Of a DNA stretch of 64,000 bases, positions 11,111 to 23,720 are shown piece by piece (positions within the stretch are counted from its first letter, which is position 1; each line of letters begins with the position of its first letter). The stretch lies in assembly GCA_003508835.1 (NCBI GenBank), contig PUFA01000070.1, forward strand, positions 7,825,001 to 7,889,000. The letters run 5' to 3'. The DNA comes from Eonycteris spelaea. Lineage: Eukaryota > Chordata > Mammalia > Chiroptera > Pteropodidae. The notes beneath the pieces were generated by a model. It searched no databases, had not been told where the DNA came from, and saw only the letters and a list, made by a program, of their open reading frames with translations. The translations under genes were made by a program, and so were the position numbers.

Positions 11111-11590
11111 ACTAACAGGAAAGAGGCTGCCGTGGAACCGAGCTAATGAACCCCTGGGGGACTAGGACTGTCTACTTCGTTTAAAAATAGGAAATTGCTT
11201 TTAGCAGATTCAGTACAGGAAAAATAACTACAGTAACCTTATCACTAAGGTTCTATAGCTTGTTACAGGGCTAAGCTTTAGCCTAGTTTTGATTTAAATC
11301 TTTAATTTATTTATTTTTATTTTTTTTTTGGAGTCTGAAAGCCTCAAGGCAAATTTAGGCTTTCCTGATTGGTTTGCTAGATATGTTTTAAGCCTTAAAA
11401 TTAAGCAATATTCTTTATGTAATAGTACAGCAGGTACGTTCCACAACAATCTTCTTCAGTGGTAGATATAAATATGAAAGAGCCAATAAAAGTGCACAAG
11501 ACTGCGTAACAGTCAACATGACTACCTACGCAGATCTCATTTATCCCAGGACAGTCCAGCAAAAGTAGGCAGAGCCAGGGGTATTATTCC
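11111..11590. other. Unassigned DNA
   Basis: No gene or repeat recognised. It includes a short T-rich stretch near 11300-11330. Confidence 0.45.
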
Positions 11591-12170
11591 CATTTTAAGA
11601 ATGAGAGAACTTATTCTCGGAGAGGTGAGGCATTGACAGGATATTACAGTTTTAGTCACTAGTGGAGTCAGCTAAAATAATTGGTCTATGTCTTCCAAAC
11701 TCAATCCAATGGGGAAGACAAGCAAGAAAGCCAAAGATTGCCATAGAATGTGGCAGGTGCAATGAAAGGGGTACACGAGGCCCTGCGGGGCACAGAGGAT
11801 GGGCGCCTGATTCATTCTAGGATGGGAGAGGGAGAGTGAAGTCAAAGAAGGCCTCCCAAAGAATGTAATGGACTCTTAAGATATAAGTTTACTAAATGGA
11901 AAAAAAAAATGTTTCTAGGGAGAGAAATAATGTTCAAAGGCAGAAACCTGTGTCATTATTTCAGCAAAGGATTTCTTTTAAGCCTTACACACAAGGAAAA
12001 TAAAGACATGATGGAATAATAAGCAGTTTGTAGGGTGTAAGAGGAGGAGGTATGAGAAAGAAGAGACTGGAGAGGTAGGAAAGGGTAGATCATGGTGAAT
12101 GGACCTTGTGTGCCAAGCCAAGGAGCTTCAACTTTATTCTGAAAATGATTGGAAACCATTAAAGAATGAG
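11590..12170 (+). mobile_element. Ancient MIR/L2-linked repeat block with an inserted 60-bp segment
   Basis: It opens with MIR-like reverse wording ('gagagaacttattctcggag'), then runs through 'aggcctcccaaagaatgtaa', 'catggtgaatggaccttgtg' and 'tggaaaccattaaagaatga', which belong to the same ancient block family as 2995-3440. The reading is interrupted at 11954-12013 by a segment that also occurs at 22970. Confidence 0.55.
11954..12013 (+). repeat. Dispersed 60-bp repeat, copy 1
   Basis: About 60 bases that match 22970-23029 with roughly six differences. Both start 'cattatttcagcaaaggatt' and both end in 'aaggaaaataaagacatga'. The origin is not recognised. It sits inside an ancient repeat block. 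Confidence 0.8.
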
Positions 12171-12171
12171 G

Positions 12172-12213
12172 GGTGGGTATGTGGGTGTGGGTGTATGTCT
12201 GTGTGTCTGTGTC

Positions 12214-12244
<31 letters not shown>
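12172..12244. repeat. (TG)n microsatellite
   Basis: Imperfect on the left (GGGTG, TGTCTG units), then a pure TG run of about 30 bases at 12215-12244. Confidence 0.97.
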
Positions 12245-12246
<2 letters not shown>

Positions 12247-12249
12247 TTA

Positions 12250-12880
12250 TAAATTATAAAATATGTGGAGAGGGATGGATAGGGATTCTAAATATATGTA
12301 GCAGATAAAGAAGACTGTGCATTAAGGTTGTCAGTTTGGAAAACTGATTTGCAAATTAACATTGTAAATAGTATCATAAACTAGTGTTGAATTGTCCTGA
12401 AAAGAACAGTTTAGAGATCACCTCTCCAATAACCACATTTGTGCTTGGGGAGATGCAGAGTCTTGCCTCTGATCATAGAACTTGTGAGCATCCAGGCCAG
12501 TAATTATTGCCAATAATAACCTTTTACTTTCATCATTATCATTTAGGTCAAAAATGTGTTTGAATTAACATGAATTTTATTTGACTTGCATTTTACATCA
12601 ACAACTAAGGTTGTCAATATCTCAAATAGATTTTAAAATAAACCGAATGCAATATAAGCTATATCCATATAGGCATGACGATGACAGGAAAACAGCAAAG
12701 TCAGTGCGGTCTTTTTGGGAGACCACATATTTATGTCACTGACACCAATTTCAATGATACAGACAATGTCATCCACTTCAGCTTTGGACTCATCTTTTGG
12801 AAATGCCTCTGAAACATTTGCTTAAGTTTTGGCCTTCTGGATCCCAGAATGTCTAGTTTCAATCTTAGCTCCCTGTCTAA
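12250..12880. other. Unassigned DNA
   Basis: No gene or repeat recognised by eye. Confidence 0.45.
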
Positions 12881-12884
12881 CTAG

Positions 12885-13075
12885 GTGAGTGACCTGGACA
12901 ACTTTCTTAACCACTTTGTGCCTTAGTTTCCCCATATAGAGAAAGAGAAATAATAACACCTACCTCTAGAGTTGTTACAAAGATTAAATGAATTACTACT
13001 CATAATAAGCGAAGAATAGTGCCTAGCATATGAGAGATATTACATAAGCCTATGTTAAATACAAATAAAGTGAGA
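12885..13075 (+). mobile_element. MIR SINE
   Basis: Core and 3' wording of MIR: 'gtgacctggacaactttctt', 'ccttagtttccccatataga', 'aaagattaaatgaattacta' and 'agtgcctagcatatgag'. Old and diverged. Confidence 0.85.
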
Positions 13076-13344
13076 CATAAACCATGAGACAGTTGGTATG
13101 ATGAATTTTCATCATGTTCTGGTTAAGCTAAAAAAGAGAATCTAAAAATCAAACTAGAGAAAAAAATTTCTAAAGCACTTTTATGCTGTGGATATCAATC
13201 ATATTAGTCCATCATTTGCTATTATTTATAAACTACAAATATTTATTCATCTATTTGTTCAATGTTCATTATTTATTTTTTGGCAAAATTTTTATACATC
13301 CATTAACATGTTAAAAACCCTCAAACAGCAAAAACCACCCTTTC

Positions 13345-14835
13345 TTTAAATTTACTTATTTATTTATTGCAATTAGAGTTGACGTTCAATATTATTTATA
13401 TTAGTTTCAGGTGTACAGCATAATGGTTAGACATTTATAGAATTTACAAAGTGATCCCCCAATTAGTTTTAGCACCCATTTGCACTATATATAGTTATTA
13501 CAATATTAGTGACTATATTCCCTGTTTTCATTTTTTTTGTTCCTTTATTTTGTTTCTTAGATTTCACATATAAGTGAAGTCATATAGTATTTGTCTTTCT
13601 CTGTCTGACTTATTTCATTTAGCATAATACCTTATAGGTCCGTCCATTGCAAATGGTAAGATTTTATTTTTTGTGGCTGAGTAATATTCCATTGTATATA
13701 TGTACCCTCTCTTCTTTATCTAATTATCTATTGATGGGCATTTAGGCTACTTCCATATCTTGGCTATTGTAAATAGGGCTACAGTGAACATAGAGATGTG
13801 TATATCTTTCTGAATTAGTGTTTTGGTTTTCTTTGGATAAATACCCAGAAGTGGAATTGCTAGGTCATAAGGTCGTTTTTTTTTTTTTCAATTTTTTGAG
13901 GAAACTCTAAACTGTTTTCCATAGTAGCTGCAACAATCTGCGATTCCACCAACAGTGCACAAGGGCTTGTTTTCTCTACACCCTCGCCAATGCTTATTGT
14001 TTTTTGACTTATTGATGATAGCCATTGAGACAAATATGAGGTTATATCTCACCATGGTTTTAATTTTCATTTATCTGTTGATTAGTGATGTCAAGTATCT
14101 TTTCATATGTCTATTGGCCATCTGTCTTTTTTGAAGAAATGCCTATTCAGGTCTTCTGCCCGTTTTTTAAATTGGATTGTTTGATTTTTTGGTGTTGAAT
14201 TGTATAGGTTCTTTATAAATATTGAATATTAACCCTTTATTTGATATATCATCGCCAAATGTCTTCTCCCACTCAGTAGTAGGTTGTATTTTTATTTTGC
14301 TTATGGTATCCTTTGCTGTGCAAAAAACTTTTTAGTTTGATGTAGTCCTATTTATTTTTTTCTTTTATTTCCTTTACCCAAAGAAACATCAGAAAAAGAT
14401 ATTACTAAAGAGCAATGTCAGAGAGTTCACTGCCTATGTTTTCTTCTAGAAGTTTTATGGTGTCAGGTCTTACATTTAAGTCTTTAATTAATTTTGAGTT
14501 TATTTTTGTATATGGTATAAATAAGTGGTCAGTTTCATTTTTTTTGCTTTTTGTTTTTTTGCATGTATCCAGTTTTCCCAATGCCATTTATTGAATAAGC
14601 TGCCTTTACCCCATTGTGTATTCTTTGTCATAGATTAAATGATCTAGGTGTGGGTTTATTTCTGGGTTCTCAGTTCTGTTCCATTGATCTATGTGCCTGT
14701 TTTCATGCCAGTACCATAATGTTTTGATTACTATAGCCTTATAATATAGCTTGATATCAGGTGGTGCTATACCTCCAACTTTGTTCTTTTTTCTCAAGAT
14801 TGCCATCACTATTTCGTGGTCTTTTGGTTCTTCTT
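13345..14835 (-). mobile_element. 5'-truncated L1, minus strand
   Basis: On the minus strand this reads from the C-terminal third of ORF2 (about 14835 to 13690) into the 3' UTR and an A-rich end near 13345. The ORF2 end shows as tripartite fragments with the familiar motifs Lys-Val-Gly-Gly-Ile and Trp-Tyr-Trp-His near 14606-14809, and His-Trp-Arg-Gly-Cys-Arg-Glu-Asn-Lys near 13960. Frameshifts and stops separate them. The left end contains 'gtttcaggtgtacagcataa', typical of the 3' end of laurasiatherian L1. It is dead on arrival or long decayed. Confidence 0.85.
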
Positions 14836-17075
14836 TACATCTTCAAGTGACAGTTTTACTTAGATTTTTGGTGCTTATGCATACATTTCTTTTTCATTCC
14901 ATTTACTTTGCCTTTCTTTTGAACGAGGGATAGTGTAAAAGACAGTTTACCATTATCTTTAGATAGATTTGAGTAATTTGTAATATCATTGTATTCTGTG
15001 TGATCTGCTTCATGACTAAATTTTTGCTAGTAGGGTCTGCAGTAGGTCATTGAAGGCTTAGGACAGGTTTAATTAAAGGTAGCACTGGAAAGACCTACGA
15101 ATGAGGAGAGGCAATGATTTCACAGCAACACTATTTCCACCTGATCAGATGGATCAGCCTAGAGAGCTTTGAATTCATGCTCCAATCAATGAGATAAAGT
15201 AAATAATATAACACATAATGTTGGATTGCAACTGAGTGATTCCATATTTTATGAGAAAAGCAACTTACCAAAAACATATTTTTTAAATGGGACATGTTGG
15301 GGAAAAAAATGAAGCTGAAAACAAATAGAATTAAAACCACTTTTTAAAAACCCAACAACAAAAAGAAAACATGACAAATCGAGCTATTTCAATTCCACTC
15401 CTTGCACTATCTACATGTGGAGCTTTTCAAACAACAAAAGACTGAAGACAAATTTTGTGAAGAAAAGCTTAAATACCCCACATAATATTCTTTGGAAACA
15501 AGACCAAGGCAAGGTCAACATGTTGACAATCAACCAAAATATAACATTTGTTTAGGTTAAAGCAAAGAGCAAGTTACGGATAGGATAAAACACTTGAAAC
15601 TGAAATGTCCTCCAAAGTATATTTATTCACAATAAAATATTAAGTAATACTCTTGTAAGAGAGAAGTGAAACTAGCAAGAAGCTAGATTTATTACCAAAT
15701 TATTGATGTATTACAGCCCTCACAAAAATAGCTCAGCCTAGAGCCTAGTGATCCAGTGGAGTATTTATGGCACAGGTAGTTGAGTTAATTAGTAAAGACA
15801 ATATAATAGAAATATTCTCTTAAAGTGGAAATGCTTCTGTATAATCTATTTGAAGTATTAGCAAAAAAAAAAAAAAAAAGTATTTTTATGAGCTTCCAAG
15901 GGTTAACACCAAGGTCAGAGGAGATGTATTAGGCCATGAAGTGAAAATTTTTCTGCTGTCAATTACTTAGCAGAGACGAAATGGTAGTACAAAGTCGTCA
16001 AGGGGTAGCCTCCCTACCATGTAGGTTTAGTAGCCCAGAAACATCTCTGTTGTTATTTTTAAGAAAGCCTAGAATTTCACCAAATCTGTTTATATTAATG
16101 CATAAAATATGCACTTTCAGTGTGTGGGAAAATGTAGTAATAATATCAAATTGCTGAAATTCAAAGAAAGAATTTTCCTGATGATACCATTACAACGTCT
16201 CTCTCCTTTTCTCACCAGCTATTGCACACCTTCAAAGGGCAAATCATTTAGGATGTAAGAAATCACCTGTATCATTTCAAGAAATATGTCAAGTGAAATC
16301 CTTAAAGAAAAGATTGGCAAATTCATTTTTCGAAAATATCCTTGCTATCAATTGTCAGGGATGTCTGAAAAGAGTGATTTGTGATCAAAAGTTCTTTCCA
16401 CAGAAAATATATACATTTCCACTCTGTTTCATGATTGGCATTAATAGCCAACATTAATGCACTTAATTATTTATAGTTTGACCTTTACTTTTTCTCAGAA
16501 ATTCAAAGAGCAGATTTCCTTATAAATTCAAGATAAAGACCATATTATTTTTTAAAATAAATCAGCTTTTTAAAATTAAAGGTGTACTGACTACTATTTT
16601 CATTTCTTATTAAATAATGAGATGAGAGAAGAAAATTAAAAATAGAATTTCAATATATCAGATAATCTAATTTCATCTCTTCAACAATGTGTATGCGGTC
16701 CTTCCTATAAGCAGAGCACTGTACTATATATAACATGAGGGAGGAGAGTTAAGGGAAAAAAGATAAAATAGGAAGTTCAGTTTCAGAAGGCTAGCTCTTT
16801 ATAAAAGAGGCCTAACAATTTGCCTAAGAATGTAAAACTATTAATAAGATGACACTAAAAATACAAATTAGTATAATCACAAGGGCAAAATTATTTGCTA
16901 CAAAGAGCGTCTTTAACAGCTAGGAGAATGACAAATGAAGGAATGATTGCCATCAAATTAGAGAGCAGGCAGATTGCTATTCTGGGAAAAATTTTGGAAC
17001 GAATTAAATTTTGAATAGAGTCTGGAGCGAGGTAGCCTCTCGGAACTTTACTTTCCTAAAATTGCCTCTCTATTT
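14836..17075. other. Unassigned AT-rich DNA, possible regulatory content
   Basis: No gene or clear repeat, apart from a poly-A run at about 15862-15879. The stretch at 16020-16700 is free of recognisable repeats and rich in TAAT words. Several frames of 60-70 codons look random. Confidence 0.4.
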
Positions 17076-17079
17076 AAGC

Positions 17080-17540
17080 CTGAATTATTCATTCACTATT
17101 TAGTGTCAGTCACTGTGCTGGGCAATGTAAATACAAAAAAATAAACACCTGAATTCCTATTCTCAGAGAGCATAGTAGAGGAGACAGTTCTCTAATTCAA
17201 AGTGATGAGGATGGTAACTGTAATTAAGTTACAAAAGAAAAATGATGCTATTCTACCTAGCAAGTAAGAGCTGTTTTCAAAAGACAGAAACTGAGTTGAG
17301 CCTTGAGAGAAGAGCAGAAGTTCGCTAAGAAGAATGGGAGAGAAAGACATACCAGGCATAACAGCCATGCAAAGATTGCAGGACAAAGGTAGAAAGGCAA
17401 CATGGGGCTTCCAGAGCTGCAGGAAGCCCCAAGCGACTGAGGTGACAGCTGGCTTGAGAGCCAGAGAAGTGCTGGGGGACCACAGGGGAACTGATAGAAA
17501 GCGGATTGGGGCTGGAATGTAAAGGAAGTTATTTATGTAC
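17080..17540 (-). mobile_element. Ancient L2-like repeat block
   Basis: It starts 'attattcattcactattt' and 'gtcactgtgctgggcaatgt', a reverse-strand L2 end. It then continues through 'actgagttgagccttgagag' into the purine-rich block type also seen at 42340-42680. The frame of 116 codons on the minus strand (17192-17542) lies wholly within it and is not a gene. Confidence 0.55.
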
Positions 17541-17544
17541 AAGT

Positions 17545-20215
17545 CTGTGGCCTCCTCGGCACTAGGACCACATCAAGAAAAACAGCTATTTTTTAAATTA
17601 TTTTCTTTACCTTTTTTTGGTGCTAACAATTGGTCTATGAGGGGCCTAGGAGAGAAATCATGTCAGATAATCACACTTTATTGTTACATAGTGCTCTAAA
17701 ATTAATTTTTCTGAGGGCAAAAGAAGCACATGTGTAAGTATTTCTATGTTGGATATTGACTTGCAGCACTAATATGAGTTCTTAAATAGGACAATCTTTA
17801 TTATTCAGAAAAGGCAAATGCATAACATGAGATAAAGACTGCATTTTTAGCAAACCCTTCACTTAATCAGCCTGGTAGTTACTATTGGCCAGACAAGCAC
17901 TTATGAATTATGGCATTGCTTTTGGCAAAACTATTTATCTGTGTGACACGATATGTCACTTTTGAACTTCAACTTGACATCCATAAAATTACATTTTCAT
18001 CAAAATGAAAGATCAAGCTTTCTGTGCTGACTCACTTGGGTCAACATTTTGTAAATGCCTGGATTTACCACTTGAACCATAAACCCTTTGTGAATAATTT
18101 TGCGCACTGATGTTTTGATAGCCTAGGGCACAGATCATAATTTCTGAGCAGAAGAAGAGGTATCAGAGCAAAATGCATTTTCTTTCTGCATACAGGATGA
18201 CTTACTCCAAAGTGTAATTTCATCGGGTCATTTTTAAACCGTTGAATAAACACTAACTTTATTGAGTCCCCAAAAGAGAGTAAACAGCATCAGTGGCATA
18301 TCTCTTATTTCGTAGGTTTAGGAAAGAACATCACCTCCCAGCTAAAGGATTTTCACTAGTATAAACAGGCACCTGCCACAAACTGCAGTGATTCTCTTCT
18401 TTAGGTTAGACATCATTTTAGGTTTTTTTTAAAATAAGCAATTAGGTGGAAATTTCAGAACTGACCAAAAGATGTAGAGATGAGTCAAGAGTTATTCTGT
18501 TCTTAATACTCTAATCAAAATAGCGCTACATAGCATCAAGGTATTACTGCTCTTGACTGAGCCCCGTTTGTGAGGTGGATTCTTTTTTCAATATGAACAA
18601 GCAGATGAGGACCTCTCACCCTGATAAGTAAATACAGAGGGTATGGCCATCAAACAGGCGGCTAAAGAAGACATGGTCCGGTGCATCTTATAATCTCTTT
18701 GGACATAAACGATGAAATGTGGTCATAACTCAATTATCCATTCAAGGATTTTTAAATAAACAGGTTCCTTTCACAATCTTTACCAAATACATTAAAGAGC
18801 AATCTGGCACCATTTTTGGAACAAGACTTTTCACAGCAATTTTGCAAATATAAATATCCTATTTGGTGCCATAATGTAAACTTCATCTTCTGAAAAAAGT
18901 GCATGCCAGTTTTAATGATATTTACATAAAAACAATTTGTTAGTTCCAAATCTTTCCTGAGGAAAAGAACAAAAAATATTAAATATGGTGATTGTTGTGG
19001 CAACTTTACTAAGGGCTCCTGGAAGAAATAATAACAGAAGTTCTCATTGCAGGTGAAAAGCTTGAAGACAAATCTTTAGGAAGTGTTTTCCCCAAGAAGC
19101 ATCTAAAATTAGAATATTATTGACACAGTTGGCTGAGGTAACTGTAAAGGTAGAAGAGAAAGTGCCTGGGTTTTTAGAGATATCTGCAGGAAGCACTAAA
19201 TTGATCTCAACTAAAATGATGTAGAATTCTTAGGAGAAGGTTGGACCTAGTGTTAGATATTCTGCACTTACAAGGATCTCTCATTGACTGTAATAAACCA
19301 GTTTTTATAATATCACTATAGACCTTGCTAATTCTCAAATGTTAAAAGGCCAAGCTTCCAATTTTGAGGACTGAGAAAAAGACAAATTACTTATAACAAT
19401 TTCTTTTGCAACTTAGAGGAAATTTAGTTTGGCCTGGATTGAATAGCAAAGTGACTAATTAGCTCACCTAACTAAAAAATCCAGAGATAAGGAGGGCTTT
19501 AGACAAGCTTGATAGACCATTCAACCACAGTAGGAAACATCCAATTCCTTTCAGGCCTGGCTCTCTCATAGTAGCTCCCAAGGCTACATACTTCTGTTCA
19601 AGCTCAGAGGCAAGGGGGTTTTCTGGGTACCACCCACAGAACCTCAGGAAAACACCCTCTCTAGAAAATTCCAGAAACATTTCCTTACCTCTCACTGGTG
19701 TTAATCCTGTGCACAATCAAGGCATATATCTTATCAAGTCATAGGCTTTACGACTAGGAATTTTTTCCTTCTAATGATTTGCTATAGCCTTGACTTAATG
19801 TCTTCACCTTGGGCCATTTCCAAAAAGACTATGCAGGAACAGCTCTATCCCAGCTGCATTTTCACAAACACAGTTACTAGTTCTGCTCTCCAGCAGGAAG
19901 TAACTTCCACCTTATGTTCAGCTGAATCTTGTACCTCTTTGCTTTTGCATGCACTAAGTTTAGCTTGGGAAAGAGATTCTTTAATCTGCTAGTCCCTAAA
20001 CCACTTTAGATTACAGACTACCACATAAAAGCCCTCTTTTTGCAAAGTTGATGGTGGGCAAGGGTTCCTTCTCTCTTTTCAATTTCAGGCTAAATAGAAC
20101 CCGTTTAGTAAGACCTATGAAAGCTTAAAAAGGAGTTAAAATACTCTGTTATCCTCATTTTTTTCTCCAAGTTTCCTAATGTTGCTGCCTTTGTGGGCAA
20201 AGGATTCTACAAGTA
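17545..20215. other. Long unassigned segment
   Basis: No gene, RNA or confident repeat. A MAF/AP-1-type word TGCTGACTCA is at 18025-18034. The part near 19470-19730 has slightly raised GC and two short frames, without recognisable similarity. Confidence 0.4.
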
Positions 20216-20221
20216 AAAATA

Positions 20222-21735
20222 AAAATATGTACTACAAGGCTACAGTAATCAAAACAGCATGGTATTGGCATAAAAACAGATACATTGATCAATGCAACAG
20301 AATAGAGAGCCCAGACATAAATCCACACCTATACGCTCTCTTAATATATGACAAAGGAGGCAAGAATATACAATGGGGTAAAGACAGTCTCTTCAATAAA
20401 TGGTGTTAGGAAAACTGGACCAATACATGCAAAAAAAAAAAAAAAAGATGCTGGACCATCTTCTTATACCATATATAAGAACAGTCTCAAAATGGATGAA
20501 AGATTTAAATGTAAGACCCAAAACCATAAAACTTTTAGAAGAAAATATAGGCAGTAAACTCTTGATACTACTAACAGGAATTTCTTTTCAGATATATCTA
20601 CTGGAGCAAGGCAAACAAAAGAAAAAATAAACAAATGGGATTACATCAAACTAATAAGTTTTTGTACAGTAAAGGAAACCATCAATAAAACAAAAAGACA
20701 ACCATCTGTTTGGGAGAAGATATTCGCTGATGATACATCTGATAAGGGGTTAATATCCAAAATTTATGAAGAACTTATACAACTCAGCAACAACAACAAA
20801 ATAAACAATCCAATTTAAAAATGGGCAGAAGACCTGAACAGATATTTCTCCAAAGAGGAAATACAGATGGCTAACAGACATAGAAAAGATGCTTCAAAGT
20901 TGCTAATCATCAGAGAAATGCAAATTAAAACCACAGTGAGATATCACCTCACACCTGTCAGAATGGCTATCATCAATAAATCAAAAAACAGCAAGTGTTG
21001 GTGAGGATGCAGAGAAAAGGAACATACATTGTTGGTGGGATTGCAAATTGGTACAGCCACTATGGAAAACAATGTGGAGGTTCTCAAAAATTAAAAATGA
21101 ATAGCTTTTGACCCAGCAATTGCACTTCTGGGTATTTATGTGAAGAAAACCAAAACAATAATTCGTAAAGATCTACGCACTCCAATATTCATGGCAGCAC
21201 AATTTACAATAGCCAAGATATGGAAGCAACCTAAAAGTCCATCAAACAGACAATTGGATAAAGAAGTTATGGTTCATATATACAATAGAATATTGCTCAG
21301 CCATTAAAAAAAAAAATGAAATCCTACCATTTGCAATGACATAGATGACCTAGATCTTATTATGCTGAGTGAAATAAGTCAGACAGAAAAAGATAAATAC
21401 CATATGATTTCACTTACATGTGGTATCTAAGGAACAAAACGAACAAACTAATCAAAAACAGACTTACAAATATAGTGGACAGTTTGATGATGGACAGAGG
21501 GGAGGGAACTTAGGCGGCTGGGAGAATGGAGTGAAGGATTAAAGAAGCACAAATTAGTAGTTGATAGTTGGGCATGGGGAGTATGGCATAGGGAATGCAT
21601 TTAGCATTAATACAATGGCTAAGTGGAGGGCCAGGGGAGGGAGGGAGCAACTGAGGAGATCGTTTATGAACTATATAGATGTCTAACCAATGTACTGATT
21701 TTACATAAATAAATTTATTTTTTAAAAAAGAATAA
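20222..21735 (+). mobile_element. 5'-truncated L1
   Basis: Begins inside the last third of ORF2 ([12 protein letters not shown]) and runs to a full 3' UTR with an A-rich end near 21735. The C-terminal part of ORF2 is broken by frameshifts near 20409 and 20440, the latter at a 16-base A run. The 3' UTR carries the 'gcattaatacaatggctaag' wording shared with half-L1 copies A and B and with the L1 at 48025. It therefore belongs to the same, comparatively young, L1 subfamily. Confidence 0.88.
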
Positions 21736-22177
21736 AAATAGATGATTTTCTGGGACTACACCCAATGAGGGATTCCCCAATTAGAAAGACATCAGATACT
21801 AGATCATCAAATATTAATAACAAATATCCATTGATGCTAAAGATATAATTTCTCTCAACTATCTTTTATCAAAGCATTTTATTAATCTGCTTAAAACTAA
21901 TGAACCTCGGTCATGGTGTGGCCCTGGCTCATGGCCTGGTGACTAGAAAATGAGTAGACATAGTCCTGGTAACAGCAGTGAACTTACCAACTTCTTTAAG
22001 AGATACATAGAAATATTTGAGAGGAATGTTTTATGAATCAAGGAAGGGGTTTCTATATCCTACAGTCTCAAGATTTCACATATGAGTGAGGTAAAGCTTT
22101 CTATTTGTTTCAGAAACAAAATTTTCTTTGATCTAAATCGATCTTCAAAATCATCACATTCCACATCTCCATGAATG

Positions 22178-22180
<3 letters not shown>

Positions 22181-22235
<55 letters not shown>

Positions 22236-22265
22236 CCTCCCTCCCTCCCTCCCTCTCTCTCTCTC
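22181..22265. repeat. Polypyrimidine (CT)n / (CCCT)n microsatellite
   Basis: 85 bases without a purine: about 25 CT units, then six CCCT units, then a few more CT units. Confidence 0.98.
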
Positions 22266-22405
22266 AAAATCTTGCTTAAACTTTTTGGTTAATCAAGAGA
22301 ACATCATCATTACAGACAACCAACACTTTCTATGAGTTGAATACCAGACTTGATAAAAACACAGAAGATTTATTAAAAGGTTGTTGCCCCAGATCCATTT
22401 GCAGC

Positions 22406-22643
22406 AGTGTTTCTGGAAAAGGACACTATTGTCATTTTGGGTGGGACAATTATCCATTGTGCAGGACTATTTCACACATTGTTCAAATTTAATACCCCAG
22501 GCCTCCAGGCACTAAGTATCAGTGGTGCTTCATTATAATATACATTATAGTCATTACATGTATTCATTATGATAACAAAGATTGTTATGGTTTCCAATGT
22601 TCCCTAAAGGGACAGCACCACCACCAGTTAAGAAACATTGGTT
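22406..22643 (-). mobile_element. MER5A-like hAT DNA transposon fossil
   Basis: Reverse-strand wording of MER5A is visible in order: 'cagtgtttctggaaaaggac', 'actattgtcattttgggtgg', 'attgtgcaggactatttc' and the closing 'ccagttaagaaacattg'. The internal part is diverged. The length of about 240 bases is close to the usual 190-base consensus plus insertions. Confidence 0.75.
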
Positions 22644-22744
22644 TATAATCTAGCTGAGAAGATGAAATATACAAAAAAAAAAAAAAAAAAAAGATCTGAC
22701 TCTAAGAGAATAGTCAGCATAGGCAAAGAAATGATTCATAGTGG

Positions 22745-22810
22745 CAGTTGCCTGGCATACAGAGGTATGCAGTAAATGTTAAATGAATGAATGAATGGAT
22801 GGATAGATAA
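22745..22810 (+). mobile_element. L2 or MIR 3' end scrap
   Basis: 'ttgcctggcatacagaggta' is followed by 'gcagtaaatgttaaatgaat' and GAAT/GGAT repeats, the standard end of an L2 or MIR on the plus strand. Confidence 0.55.
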
Positions 22811-22969
22811 ATGAAAATGGGACTTTGGGATTAAACATGCTCGGAATTGGAATGTTATATTCTTACACTGCAGCTGTAATTTGGTCTAATTTGTCAAAAG
22901 GGTCTCACCTACCCTGAATAATTGAATTTAACTAGTCAACATGCAGTTAACATTAGTAGCTTTTTGAGA

Positions 22970-23029
22970 CATTATTTCAGCAAAGGATTGTTTTTAATCC
23001 TTACATCCAAGGAAAATAAAGACATGAAG
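22970..23029 (+). repeat. Dispersed 60-bp repeat, copy 2
   Basis: Partner of 11954-12013, at about 90% identity by eye. Here it lies in otherwise unassigned DNA just upstream of a MIR. Confidence 0.8.
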
Positions 23030-23114
23030 GGAGAAAATGTTCCTAGAAAAGGTTCCACGCTTCCTAATGTAAGCTTTCAGATTGTCTCCTTCCAAGACTC
23101 AGTCAAAACAATAA

Positions 23115-23335
23115 AAAGCTACCTTTTATTGAGCACTTATTATGTACCAGGTACTGTGCAAAATGCTTTCCATACTGTGCCTCTTTTAATCCTTCCCCCA
23201 AGAGTTCTTCACAGGTGAAGAAATCATGGCTCAGAATGAGTAAGTGGCCTGCTCAAGGTCACCCAGCTTACAAATGGCAAAGCTGAGATATAATCCCTAA
23301 CTTGTTTGACTCTAAAAGCCCTCACTCATTACACT
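23115..23335 (-). mobile_element. MIR SINE
   Basis: Reverse-strand MIR along most of its length: 'attgagcacttattatgtac', 'caggtactgtgcaaaatgct', 'gctcaaggtcacccagctta' and 'gactctaaaagccctcactc'. One of the better-preserved MIRs in the window. Confidence 0.9.
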
Positions 23336-23519
23336 CCACTCAGGCCTCGACTCCCGTGAGTCCAGAAGCATCTTGAGAGATGCATCAGCCCATTTGAAGT
23401 GGGGCTGTGTATCTTTCAGGCCATCATAGGGTGCTGTATGTCTTTTATTAATGTTTACATTGAGTAAAATTATACCTTAGAGAAAAATACCACAATGATT
23501 ACAGTATGCATTAATATAA

Positions 23520-23720
23520 CACATATTAGTATCAGGCATTGTTCATTTTTGATCCTCAAAACCCTACTAGTCAGTATTACTGTCAGCCCTAATTTACAAG
23601 TAGTAATTTGAACATGGAGAAATTAAATAAGTTGCCTAAAGTGACGTGGTTGACAAGTAGAAAAAGCTGAGAACCAAAGGCAGATAAGCTGGTGCCAAAG
23701 GCCAAGATCACAACCACCAC
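23520..23720 (-). mobile_element. MIR SINE, diverged
   Basis: Reverse-strand MIR wording in order ('tatcaggcattgttcatttt', 'gatcctcaaaaccctactag', 'aaataagttgcctaaagtga', 'ttgacaagtagaaaaagctg'). More mutated than the copy just upstream. Confidence 0.7.
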
